A stretch of DNA of 56,146 nucleotides from Streptomyces corynorhini (GTDB lineage Bacteria; Actinomycetota; Actinomycetes; Streptomycetales; Streptomycetaceae): the NCBI RefSeq assembly GCF_003346515.1, contig NZ_QQNA01000097.1:1-56146 (forward strand). Direction: 5' to 3'. The notes below the pieces were generated by a model, which saw only the letters and a program-made list of their open reading frames with translations, searched no databases and was not told the origin of the DNA. This document shows, piece by piece, positions 33,521-41,686 of this stretch. Every line of letters starts with the position of its first letter. Position 1 is the first letter of the stretch. The translations under genes were made by a program, and so were the position numbers.

Positions 33521-33820
33521 ATGAGCACTCTTGAGCCCGATCGCGGGGCAGGCACGGGCACCCTCGTGGAGCCGACACCACAGGTGTCGCGTGGCGACGG
33601 CGACCACGAGCGCTTCGCCCACTATGTCCAGAAGGACAAGATCATGGCGAGTGCCCTTGAGGGCACTCCCGTGGTGGCACTGTGCGGGAAGGTCTGGGTA
33701 CCGGGGCGCGACCCCAAGAAGTATCCGGTCTGTCCGATGTGCAAGGAGATCTACGAGTCCATGGGTCCCGGTGGGGACAAGGACAAGGGCAAGGGCGGCA
33801 AGGACGGCGGCAAGAAGTAG
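33521..33820 (+). CDS. DUF3039 zinc-ribbon-like protein
   Basis: 99 residues. The conserved DUF3039 core reads ERFAHYVQKDKIMASALEGTPVVALCGKVWVPGRDP, KKYPVCPMCKEIYESM, with a CxxC pair. It ends in a Gly/Lys-rich tail (DKDKGKGGKDGGKK). It is widely conserved in actinobacteria and of unknown function. The three Cys suggest metal binding. A strong hairpin terminator follows at 33844-33884. Confidence 0.88.
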   Translation: MSTLEPDRGAGTGTLVEPTPQVSRGDGDHERFAHYVQKDKIMASALEGTPVVALCGKVWVPGRDPKKYPVCPMCKEIYESMGPGGDKDKGKGGKDGGKK

Positions 33821-33843
33821 CCGACCGCGCCTCCGTCACGAGG

Positions 33844-33884
33844 CGGCCCCCGGAACGCGTGAGCACGGCGCGCTCCGGGGGCCG
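33844..33884 (+). terminator. Rho-independent-type hairpin after the DUF3039 gene
   Basis: The 11-bp arm CGGCCCCCGGA (33844-33854) pairs perfectly with 33874-33884 around a 19-nt loop. Confidence 0.75.
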
Positions 33885-33904
33885 TTCGCGTGTGCCGGTG
33901 GCTC

Positions 33905-33920
33905 ATTGGTCGAGACCACT
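33905..33920. promoter_or_regulatory. DasR-responsive element (dre) upstream of the sugar importer
   Basis: ATTGGTCGAGACCACT matches the dre consensus ACTGGTCTAGACCACT at 14 of 16 positions and keeps both GGTC/GACC half sites. It lies 95 bp before the lipoprotein start. DasR is the GntR regulator of GlcNAc and chitin metabolism, fitting the hexosaminidase in this operon. Confidence 0.75.
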
Positions 33921-34015
33921 TGTGGGCACGTTCCGGCCGTGCGTACCCTCCTGCCAGTTGTGCAGCACGAAACGCTCGTTGCGTACGTTGCAACGCCGAC
34001 TCGTAGGGATCCCGG

Positions 34016-35320
34016 ATGAAGCTCTCTGCCCGCCTGATCGCGCCCCTCGCGGCGCTCGTGCTCGCCGGACTCACCGTCACCGGCTGCGCCCCGCAGACCT
34101 CCGACACCGGCGCGACCAAGGACGAGAAGAGCGGCACCCTGCGTGTCTGGCTCTTCCAGGAGGTCGGCAACAAGCCCAAGGAGCGCGTCGTCGACGCCGC
34201 CGTGGCCGCCTTCCGGGAGAAGCACACGGACGCGAAGGTCGAGATCGAGTACATCCCCGTCGAGACCCGCGCCCAGCGCGTCAAGGCCGCCTTCAACGAC
34301 CCCAAGAGCGCCCCCGACCTCATCGAGTACGGCAACACCGACACCGCCGGGTACGTGAAGGACGGCGGACTCGCCGACATCAAGGCCGAGTTCGACGCCT
34401 GGGGCGAGGCCGAGGACACCGACCCCACGGCCCGGCAGTCCGTGACGGTCGGCGGCGGGATCTACGGAGCGCCGCTCTTCGTCGGCGTACGCGCGCTCTA
34501 CTACCGCACCGACGTCCTCAAGGAACTCGGGCTGCCCGTCCCCACCTCGCAGGCCGCGCTGATCTCCACGGCCAAGAAGATCCACCGCGCGAAGCCGGGG
34601 CTGTACGGGCTCGCGGTGGGCGGCGCCTACACCTACGGCGCGATGCCCTTCCTGTGGGCCAACGGCGGCGAACTCGCCGAGGAGAGCGGCGGTACGTTCA
34701 AGGCCGCCGTCAACAGCCCGGCCGCCCGCAAGGGCATCGAGGCGTACACCTCGCTCTTCGGCGACGACAACTGTCCGGCCGCCAAGTGCGCCTCCATGGG
34801 AGGCAACGCGACCGTCACGGCCTTCGCGTCCGGCAAGGCCGCCATGGCCATCGGAGGCGATTTCAGCCACAGCGCGGTCGAGGAGGGCGCGGTGAAGGGC
34901 AAGTACGCCGTCGTGCCGCTGCCCGGCGTCGCGGCGGGCTCGATCGCCCCCGCGTTCGCGGGAGGCAACAACATCGGCGTCCTCAAGAGCAGTTCGCACC
35001 GCACCCTCGCCGTCGAGCTGATGAAGTCCCTCACCGGCAAGAAGACCCAGGCCGAACTCTTCGACGCGATGGGCTTCCTGCCCACGTACACCGACGTACG
35101 GGCCGCCTCGGCCGAGAAGCAGCCGTTCGTCGCCCCCTTCGTGAAGACCCTCGGCGCGGGCGCCAAGTTCGTCCCCGCGTCGGCCGGCTGGGCGCAGATC
35201 GACGCCTCGCTGGTGCTGCCGACGATGTTCCAGGAGATCGTCAGCGGCCGTAAGGGCGTCGCCGCCGCCTCGGACGACGCGGCCCGGAAGATGGACGCGG
35301 CGTTCTCCTCGGCGGGCTGA
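34016..35320 (+). CDS. Sugar ABC transporter substrate-binding lipoprotein
   Basis: 434 residues. A lipoprotein signal peptide MKLSARLIAPLAALVLAGLTVTGC puts a diacylglyceryl-Cys at residue 24. The family-1 solute-binding fold shows TLRVWLFQEVGNKPKERVVDA, EYGNTDTAGYVKDGGLADI and AMAIGGDFSH. It captures a sugar outside the membrane for the two permeases that follow. A dre operator upstream and a GH20 hexosaminidase in the operon suggest an aminosugar or chitin-derived oligosaccharide. No ATPase is encoded here, so it probably shares MsiK. Confidence 0.9.
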   Translation: MKLSARLIAPLAALVLAGLTVTGCAPQTSDTGATKDEKSGTLRVWLFQEVGNKPKERVVDAAVAAFREKHTDAKVEIEYIPVETRAQRVKAAFNDPKSAPDLIEYGNTDTAGYVKDGGLADIKAEFDAWGEAEDTDPTARQSVTVGGGIYGAPLFVGVRALYYRTDVLKELGLPVPTSQAALISTAKKIHRAKPGLYGLAVGGAYTYGAMPFLWANGGELAEESGGTFKAAVNSPAARKGIEAYTSLFGDDNCPAAKCASMGGNATVTAFASGKAAMAIGGDFSHSAVEEGAVKGKYAVVPLPGVAAGSIAPAFAGGNNIGVLKSSSHRTLAVELMKSLTGKKTQAELFDAMGFLPTYTDVRAASAEKQPFVAPFVKTLGAGAKFVPASAGWAQIDASLVLPTMFQEIVSGRKGVAAASDDAARKMDAAFSSAG

Positions 35321-35325
35321 CCGCC

Positions 35326-36303
35326 ATGACGAACGACACGGTGTCCGCCGACACCGCGCCGGGCAGCGCCCTGCGCCCGCGTACGCCCGTGCGCGCGCCC
35401 GCTCGCGAGCGCCGTACCCGGCGCGTGGGCGCGGGCGGCTGGACGCCCTGGCTCTACCTCGCGCCCGCGCTCGTCGTCCTCGGCGGGCTGCTCGTCTACC
35501 CGATCTACCAACTCGGCCTGATCTCCTTCCTGGAGTACACCCAGGCCCAGGTCAGCGGCGGACAGCCCACCACGTTCAAGGGGCTGGGCAACTACGCCAC
35601 GCTCTTCGGCGACGGCGAGTTCTGGCAGGTGCTGCTCGCCACCGTGCTGTTCGCCGCCGCGTGCGTCGTCACCACCCTGGCGGCGGGCTGCGCGCTCGCC
35701 GTCCTGCTGACCCGGGTACGGGCGCTGCCGCGCCTCGCGCTGATGCTCGCCGCGCTCGGCGCCTGGGCCACCCCGGCGATCACCGGCTCCACGGTCTGGG
35801 TCTTCCTCTTCGACCCCGACCACGGCCCCGTCAACCGGCTGCTCGGCCTGGGCGACTTCTCGTGGACGTACGGCCGCTACAGCGCCTTCACGCTGGTCCT
35901 GCTCGAAGTGGTCTGGTGCTCGTTCCCGTTCGTGATGGTGACCGTGTACGCGGGCATCAGGGCGATCCCCTCCGAAGTGCTGGAGGCCGCCTCGCTCGAC
36001 GGCGCCTCGCAGTGGCGGACCTGGCGCTCGGTCACCGCGCCGATGCTCCGGCCGATCCTGGCCGTCGTCACCATTCAGTCGGTCATCTGGGACTTCAAGG
36101 TCTTCACCCAGATCTATGTGATGACCAATGGCGGTGGAATCGCGGGACAGAATCTCGTGCTGAATGTCTACGCCTATCAGAAGGCGTTCGCGTCCTCGCA
36201 GTACAGCCTCGGCTCGGCGATCGGCGTCGTCATGCTGCTGATTCTGCTGGCGGTCACGCTCGTATACCTGCGTATCGTCCGACGCCGGGGAGAAGAACTG
36301 TGA
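35326..36303 (+). CDS. Sugar ABC transporter permease (MalF type)
   Basis: 325 residues with about six membrane helices (WLYLAPALVVLGGLLVYPIY at the N-terminus). The EAA loop VLEAASLDGASQWRTWRSV is the coupling helix contacting the ATPase. It starts 5 bp after the lipoprotein gene and ends in a GTGA overlap with the next permease, so this is one operon. Confidence 0.92.
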   Translation: MTNDTVSADTAPGSALRPRTPVRAPARERRTRRVGAGGWTPWLYLAPALVVLGGLLVYPIYQLGLISFLEYTQAQVSGGQPTTFKGLGNYATLFGDGEFWQVLLATVLFAAACVVTTLAAGCALAVLLTRVRALPRLALMLAALGAWATPAITGSTVWVFLFDPDHGPVNRLLGLGDFSWTYGRYSAFTLVLLEVVWCSFPFVMVTVYAGIRAIPSEVLEAASLDGASQWRTWRSVTAPMLRPILAVVTIQSVIWDFKVFTQIYVMTNGGGIAGQNLVLNVYAYQKAFASSQYSLGSAIGVVMLLILLAVTLVYLRIVRRRGEEL

Positions 36304-37139
36304 ACCTGCTCGGTATTCGCCGTCCCTGGCGGCTGCTGGCCGAGGCGTCCGCCCTCGTCATCGCCGTGATCGTGGCGTTCCCGCTGTACTGGATGGTGCT
36401 GTCCGCGGTGAAACCGTCCGGCGAGATCCAGTCCACCTCGCCGCGGCCCTGGACGCTCTCGCCGTCCCTGGACTCGTTCCGCCGGGTCTTCGAACAGCAC
36501 GAATTCGGCCGCTACTTCCTCAACAGCCTGCTGGTCGCGGTCACGGTCGTACTCGCCTCCGCGCTCATCGCCTTTCTCGCGGCGACCGCCGTGACCCGGT
36601 TCCGCTTCCGGTTCCGCACCACCCTGCTGATCATGTTCCTGGTCGCGCAGATGGTGCCGGTCGAGGCGCTGACCATTCCGCTGTTCTTCCTGATGCGGGA
36701 CGCCGGGCTGCTCAACACGCTCGGCTCACTGATCCTGCCGCATCTGGCCTTCTCGCTGCCCTTCGCCATCTGGATGCTGCGGGGATTCGTCAAGGCGGTC
36801 CCCGAGGCGCTGGAGGAGGCCGCGTACATCGACGGGGCGAGCCGCACCCGCTTCCTGTGGCAGATCCTCTTCCCGCTGGTCTTCCCCGGGCTCGTCGCGA
36901 CGAGCGTCTTCTCGTTCATCTCGACATGGAACGACTTCCTCTTCGCCAAGTCCTTCATCATCAGCGACACCTCGCAGTCGACCCTGCCCATGGCGCTGCT
37001 GGTCTTCTTCAAACCGGACGAGAACGACTGGGGCGGGATCATGGCCGCCTCCACCGTGATGACCGTACCGGTGCTGGTCTTCTTCGTACTCGTACAGCGC
37101 CGCCTGGTCTCCGGGCTGGGCGGCGCCGTCAAGGACTAA
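36300..37139 (+). CDS. Sugar ABC transporter permease (MalG type)
   Basis: 279 residues from GTG 36300, which overlaps the previous stop by 4 nt. It has six membrane helices and the EAA motif LEEAAYIDGASRTRFLWQI. It pairs with the MalF-type permease to form the channel. The downstream gene begins 11 bp later. Confidence 0.92.
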   Translation: MNLLGIRRPWRLLAEASALVIAVIVAFPLYWMVLSAVKPSGEIQSTSPRPWTLSPSLDSFRRVFEQHEFGRYFLNSLLVAVTVVLASALIAFLAATAVTRFRFRFRTTLLIMFLVAQMVPVEALTIPLFFLMRDAGLLNTLGSLILPHLAFSLPFAIWMLRGFVKAVPEALEEAAYIDGASRTRFLWQILFPLVFPGLVATSVFSFISTWNDFLFAKSFIISDTSQSTLPMALLVFFKPDENDWGGIMAASTVMTVPVLVFFVLVQRRLVSGLGGAVKD

Positions 37140-37150
37140 GGACGGACGAC

Positions 37151-38923
37151 ATGGACCTGATCCCCGAACCCCTGCGCTCCTGGCCCGCGCCGCGCGGCGG
37201 CGCCACCGGAGCCGCGTTCCCGCTCGACGCCGAGACCGCCGTCGAGGCCGGGACCGGCACGGAGGGCGTCGCGCGGTGGTGGCGTACGTACGTGGGCGCC
37301 GCGACCGGGCTGCCGTTCCCGGACGCCTCCGGCGCCACCGCCGACAACCTCGTCGTCCTGGAGATCGACCCGGCCGCCGGGCGCGAACTGGGGCCCGAGG
37401 GCTACCGGATCACCGTCGACGACGCCGAGGTCCGCGTCGCGGGCGGCTCCGCCGCCGGGGTCTTCTGGGGCGCGCAGACCCTGCGCCAACTGCTCGGCGC
37501 CGACGCCTTCCGCGCCGCGCCCACCGGGGCCGGGCGGCAGTGGTCCGTACCGACCGGGGTCATCGAGGACGCGCCCCGGTTCGCCTGGCGGGGGCTCATG
37601 CTCGACGTGTCCCGGCACTTCACGCCCAAGGACGGCGTGCTGCGCCAGCTCGACCTGCTCGCCGCCCACAAGCTGAACGTCTTCCACTTCCATCTCACCG
37701 ATGACCAGGGCTGGCGGATCGAGATCGAGAGCCACCCGAAGCTGACCGAAATCGGTGCCTGGCGGGCCCGAACCCGGTGGGGGCACCGCGCCTCCGAGCT
37801 GTGGGAGGAGAAGCCCCACGGCGGCTACTACACCAAGGCGGATCTCCGCGAGATCGTCGCGTACGCCGCCGAACGGCACATCACCGTCGTGCCCGAGATC
37901 GAGATCCCCGGGCACTCCCAGGCCGCCATCGCCGCGTACCCGGAGCTGGGGAACGCCGACGTGCCCGACGCGGACGGCACGGACGGCGCGGACGGCACGG
38001 GCGGCACGGACGGCACGTTCGGCACCGGCGGCGGCGTCACCGTCTGGGACAGCTGGGGCGTCAGCCCCCACGTACTCGCCCCCACCGCACACGTCCTGCG
38101 CTTCTACGAGGACGTGTTCGAGGAGGTCCTCGACGTCTTCCCCGCCGCGACCTCGCCGTTCATCCACGTCGGCGGCGACGAGTGCCCCAAGGACCAGTGG
38201 CGCGCCTCCCCGGCCGCCCAGGCGCGGATCGAGGAGCTGGGGCTGGCCGACGAGGACGCGCTCCAGGCGTGGTTCATCCGCCACTTCGACCGGTGGCTCG
38301 CCGCGCGCGGCCGGCGCCTGATCGGCTGGGACGAGATCCTGGAGGGCATCAACCTGGTGGACGGCGCGGCGGAGAGCGGCGCGGTCGAGGGCGGCACGGC
38401 GGGCACCGGCCTGTCCCCGGGCGCCGCCGTCTCGTCCTGGCGCGGGTACGCGGGCGGGATCGCCGCCGCGAAGGCGGGCCACGACGTCGTCATGTGCCCG
38501 GAACAGCAGGTGTACCTGGACCACCGTCAGGCACCCGGCGACGACGAACCGATGCCCATCGGCTACGTGCGCACCCTGGAGGACATCTACCGTTTCGAGC
38601 CCGTACCCCCGCAGCTCACCCCGGAGGAGGCGGCCCATGTCCTCGGTACCCAGGCCAACGTATGGACCGAGGTGATGCAGGACCGTTCCCGCGTCGACTA
38701 CCAGGTCTTCCCCCGGCTCGCCGCCTTCGCCGAGGTCGCGTGGTCGGCCCTCCCCGCCCCCGGGGAACGTGATTTCGCCGACTTCGAACAGCGGATGGCC
38801 GAGCACTACCGGCGGCTGGACGCCCTCGGGGTCGAATACCGGCCGCCCGGTGGCCCGTTGCCCTGGCAGCGCCGCCCCGGAGTGCTGGGACGCCCGCGGG
38901 AGGGGACGCCACCGGTCGGGTGA
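37151..38923 (+). CDS. Beta-N-acetylhexosaminidase, GH20
   Basis: 590 residues without a signal peptide, so probably cytoplasmic, acting on imported substrate. The GH20b-type N-terminal domain ends in AGVFWGAQTLRQLL. The TIM barrel starts RFAWRGLMLDVSRHF and contains LNVFHFHLTDDQGWRIE. The catalytic Asp343-Glu344 pair lies in IHVGGDECPKDQW, with the aromatic pocket GTQANVWTE. It cleaves terminal GlcNAc from chito-oligosaccharides by substrate-assisted catalysis. An Asp/Gly/Thr repeat insert (DGTDGADGTGGTDGTFG) lies near 275-293. It is the last gene of the dre-controlled operon. Confidence 0.93.
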   Translation: MDLIPEPLRSWPAPRGGATGAAFPLDAETAVEAGTGTEGVARWWRTYVGAATGLPFPDASGATADNLVVLEIDPAAGRELGPEGYRITVDDAEVRVAGGSAAGVFWGAQTLRQLLGADAFRAAPTGAGRQWSVPTGVIEDAPRFAWRGLMLDVSRHFTPKDGVLRQLDLLAAHKLNVFHFHLTDDQGWRIEIESHPKLTEIGAWRARTRWGHRASELWEEKPHGGYYTKADLREIVAYAAERHITVVPEIEIPGHSQAAIAAYPELGNADVPDADGTDGADGTGGTDGTFGTGGGVTVWDSWGVSPHVLAPTAHVLRFYEDVFEEVLDVFPAATSPFIHVGGDECPKDQWRASPAAQARIEELGLADEDALQAWFIRHFDRWLAARGRRLIGWDEILEGINLVDGAAESGAVEGGTAGTGLSPGAAVSSWRGYAGGIAAAKAGHDVVMCPEQQVYLDHRQAPGDDEPMPIGYVRTLEDIYRFEPVPPQLTPEEAAHVLGTQANVWTEVMQDRSRVDYQVFPRLAAFAEVAWSALPAPGERDFADFEQRMAEHYRRLDALGVEYRPPGGPLPWQRRPGVLGRPREGTPPVG

Positions 38924-39173
38924 CCCGACCGTGTGAACGCGGCCGGTGCATGCGGACAAGTCACCCAAGAGCCGTAGAAGATCGGCATTTCGCATGTGAC
39001 GCCGAAGAGGCGCGAAAGCGGACCTTCCTCCTGGCCGGGGACGGATGCGCCCTTCGTGGACCCTCGCGTCGGCAGGTCCGGAAGATGTGCCAGAGTTGCC
39101 ACGTCCCGACTGTGAGCACGTACGGTACGGCAACACAGGCGGGAGACCGGGACACCGGAAAGGGGCAGCTGGG

Positions 39174-40070
39174 TTGACCACGCACGCACCGCAAACGGCG
39201 CAGTTCGTGACGTTGCCGGCCTCGCTCGACGAGGCCGTGGCGGCGCTCACCGCGATGCCCGCCGCCGTGCCCGTCGCGGGGGGAACCGATCTGATGGCGG
39301 CCGTCAACAAAGGCCAGCTGCGGCCCGCGGGACTCGTCGGCCTCGGCCGGATCAGCGAGCTGCGCGGCTGGCACTATCAGGACGGCCACGCGCTGCTCGG
39401 CGCCGGTCTCACCCACGCGCGCATGGGCAGGCCCGACTTCGCGGCCCTGATCCCCGCGCTCGCCGCCTCGGCGCGCGCGGCGGGCCCGCCGCAGATCCGC
39501 AACGCGGGCACGCTCGGCGGCAACATCGCCAGCGCCGCCCCGACCGGCGACGCGCTGCCCGTGCTCGCCGCGCTCGAAGCGGACCTCGTCGTCGCGGGTC
39601 CTGACGGCGCCCGACGTGAAATTCCTGTTTCGCATCTGCTCGCGGGCCGGGAGATGCTCGCGCCCGCCGAGCTGATCGGTTTCGTGCGCGTGCCGCTGCT
39701 GCACGCGCCCCAGGTCTTCCTCAAGGCGACCGGCCGCACCGGCCCCGGCCGCGCCACCGCCTCCGTCGCCGTCGTCCTCGACCCGCAACGGCGCGGCGTG
39801 CGCTGCGCGGTCGGCGCGATCGCGCCGATGCCGCTGCGCCCGCTGGAGGCGGAGCGCTGGATCGCCTCGCTGATCGACTGGGACGGCGCGCGGGGGCTCG
39901 CGCAGGAGGCGCTCGCCGCCTTCGGCGAGTACGTCGCGGCGGCCTGCATCCCGGATCAGGCGCCACCGGCCGACGGGGGAGAGGCATCACCGCCGTCGCC
40001 CGCCATACTGCATCTGCGGCGTACGGTCGCCGCGCTGGCCCGACGGGCACTGGGGAGGGCGTTGTCGTGA
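39174..40070 (+). CDS. FAD-binding subunit of a molybdo-hydroxylase-like complex
   Basis: 298 residues from TTG 39174, with AAAGGGG about 10 nt upstream. It is a CoxM/XdhB-type FAD_binding_5 protein: AVPVAGGTDLMAAVNKGQL (FAD loop), GPPQIRNAGTLGGNIASAAPTGD (second FAD loop) and GRATASVAVVLD. It would pass electrons from the 2Fe-2S subunit to an acceptor. Its stop overlaps the next start (GTGA). The substrate is unknown. Confidence 0.9.
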   Translation: MTTHAPQTAQFVTLPASLDEAVAALTAMPAAVPVAGGTDLMAAVNKGQLRPAGLVGLGRISELRGWHYQDGHALLGAGLTHARMGRPDFAALIPALAASARAAGPPQIRNAGTLGGNIASAAPTGDALPVLAALEADLVVAGPDGARREIPVSHLLAGREMLAPAELIGFVRVPLLHAPQVFLKATGRTGPGRATASVAVVLDPQRRGVRCAVGAIAPMPLRPLEAERWIASLIDWDGARGLAQEALAAFGEYVAAACIPDQAPPADGGEASPPSPAILHLRRTVAALARRALGRALS

Positions 40071-41686
40071 CCACCAATGAGAACCCCGGTTCCGGCTCCG
40101 GGACCCCCGGAGGTCCGGGCGGCTGGCAGCCGGTGCCGCAGGGCGGTGAGTACGACGGCGAGTCGACCGCGTTCGTACACCTGCCCCCGGAAGACGCCCT
40201 GGACGCGCCGCTGGCCGCTCCGGGGCACGGTTACGTACCGCCGAGCATCGACCCGCTGACGCAGCGGGACCCGGCGGCGGGCGACCCGTCCGTGCCCGGC
40301 GGCTGGGCCGCGCAGCCGGTCGCGGGAGCGGACGGCACGCAGTGGCCCGAGCCGCAGCAGAGCGCCGTGGGACACGACGGATCCGGCTACGGCCAGGGCG
40401 GGTACGGGCACGGCGGCTACGGCCCCGGCGGCTACGCCCCGCAGGGCACGAGCCACTGGAACTTCAGCGACATCGTGCCGGAGGCCGCCGCGGCGACCGG
40501 CGAAGGAACCGCGGCCGAAGGCGTCGCCGGTTCCGAGCCGTCCGGCCAGTGGACCATCCCCGTCGCGCAGGGCGATCTCCCCGACGAGTCGGGCGAGTTC
40601 AGCACCTCGATGCTGACGTCCTCCTGGGAGAGCGGCCCGCCCGCCGCGACGCTGCCCGGCGGCGCCACGGCGCCCTGGGTCCCGGAGGAGACCGCCCCGG
40701 CGCCGGGCGAGCCCGGCGGGCCGCAGGAGGCCACCGCGGAGCCTCTGGAGCCCGCGGCCGTCCACGAGTCCACCGCGGTCACGCACGAACCGGCCGAGGT
40801 CCACGAGACCGCCGCCGTCCACGAGCTGGCGGTCCACGACGACGCCGCGCCGGAGGATCCGGCCGGTGCCGCACCCGGGTCCGACCCGGCCGGTGCCGCA
40901 CCCGGGTCCGACCCCCTCCCCGAACCCGAACCGGCCGCCGAGCCCGCGGCTTTCGCCGAGCCCGCGCCTTTCGCCGAGCCCGCGCCCTTCGCCGAGCCCG
41001 CGCCCCTCACCAGCAGCAACGACAGCGCCGAACACCCCGCGGGCTCCTACGTCCTGCGCGTCAACGGCGCCGACCGGCCCGTCACCGACGCGTGGATCGG
41101 CGAGTCGCTCCTGTACGTGCTGCGCGAACGCCTCGGCCTCGCGGGCGCCAAGGACGGCTGCTCGCAGGGCGAGTGCGGCGCCTGCAACGTCCAGGTCGAC
41201 GGCCGGCTCGTCGCCTCCTGCCTCGTCCCCGCCGCCACGGCCGCCGGCTCCGAGGTCCGTACGGTCGAAGGGCTGGCCGCCGACGGCGAACCCTCCGACG
41301 TCCAGCGGGCGCTGGCCAGGTGCGGCGCGGTGCAGTGCGGCTTCTGCGTACCCGGCATGGCCATGACCGTCCACGACCTGCTGGAGGGCAATCACGCCCC
41401 CAGCGAGCTGGAGACCCGCCAGGCGCTGTGCGGCAACCTCTGCCGCTGCTCCGGCTACCGGGGCGTGCTCGACGCGGTCGACGAGGTCGTCGCCGAACGC
41501 AGGGCGAGCGCGGAGGCCGCCGCCGCGGCCTCCGAAGAGGCCCGCGTACCGCACCAGGCGCCGCCGGGCAACGGCGGCGCGCACCCCCGGCCCGCCCCGG
41601 GCCGCGGCCGCCAGCACCTCCCGAACCAGCAGCACTCGCCGAACCAGCAGCACACCCCGCACTCGCCCGACGGAGGCATGGCGTGA
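40067..41686 (+). CDS. 2Fe-2S subunit with a 324-residue low-complexity N-terminus
   Basis: 539 residues, against about 160-200 for ordinary family members. Residues about 325-500 are the CoxS/XdhC-type iron-sulfur protein. They comprise a plant-type cluster CSQGECGACNV and the second cluster domain with CGFCVPG and NLCRCSGYRG. Residues 1-324 are disordered: Gly/Tyr repeats (GYGQGGYGHGGYGPGGY), a Glu/Val/His segment and six-residue AEPAPF repeats. The C-terminal tail is rich in Gln and Pro (NQQHSPNQQH). The frame is uninterrupted and overlaps both neighbours (GTGA), so the extension is translated. Its function is unknown. Confidence 0.9.
   Translation: MTTNENPGSGSGTPGGPGGWQPVPQGGEYDGESTAFVHLPPEDALDAPLAAPGHGYVPPSIDPLTQRDPAAGDPSVPGGWAAQPVAGADGTQWPEPQQSAVGHDGSGYGQGGYGHGGYGPGGYAPQGTSHWNFSDIVPEAAAATGEGTAAEGVAGSEPSGQWTIPVAQGDLPDESGEFSTSMLTSSWESGPPAATLPGGATAPWVPEETAPAPGEPGGPQEATAEPLEPAAVHESTAVTHEPAEVHETAAVHELAVHDDAAPEDPAGAAPGSDPAGAAPGSDPLPEPEPAAEPAAFAEPAPFAEPAPFAEPAPLTSSNDSAEHPAGSYVLRVNGADRPVTDAWIGESLLYVLRERLGLAGAKDGCSQGECGACNVQVDGRLVASCLVPAATAAGSEVRTVEGLAADGEPSDVQRALARCGAVQCGFCVPGMAMTVHDLLEGNHAPSELETRQALCGNLCRCSGYRGVLDAVDEVVAERRASAEAAAAASEEARVPHQAPPGNGGAHPRPAPGRGRQHLPNQQHSPNQQHTPHSPDGGMA
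40861..41008 (+). repeat. In-gene tandem repeats (27 bp x2, 18 bp x4)
   Basis: Two identical 27-bp units (40861-40887, 40888-40914) encode AGAAPGSDP. Four 18-bp units (40937-41008) encode AEPA(A/P)(F/L). All are multiples of 3 and keep the frame of the 2Fe-2S gene. Confidence 0.85.
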
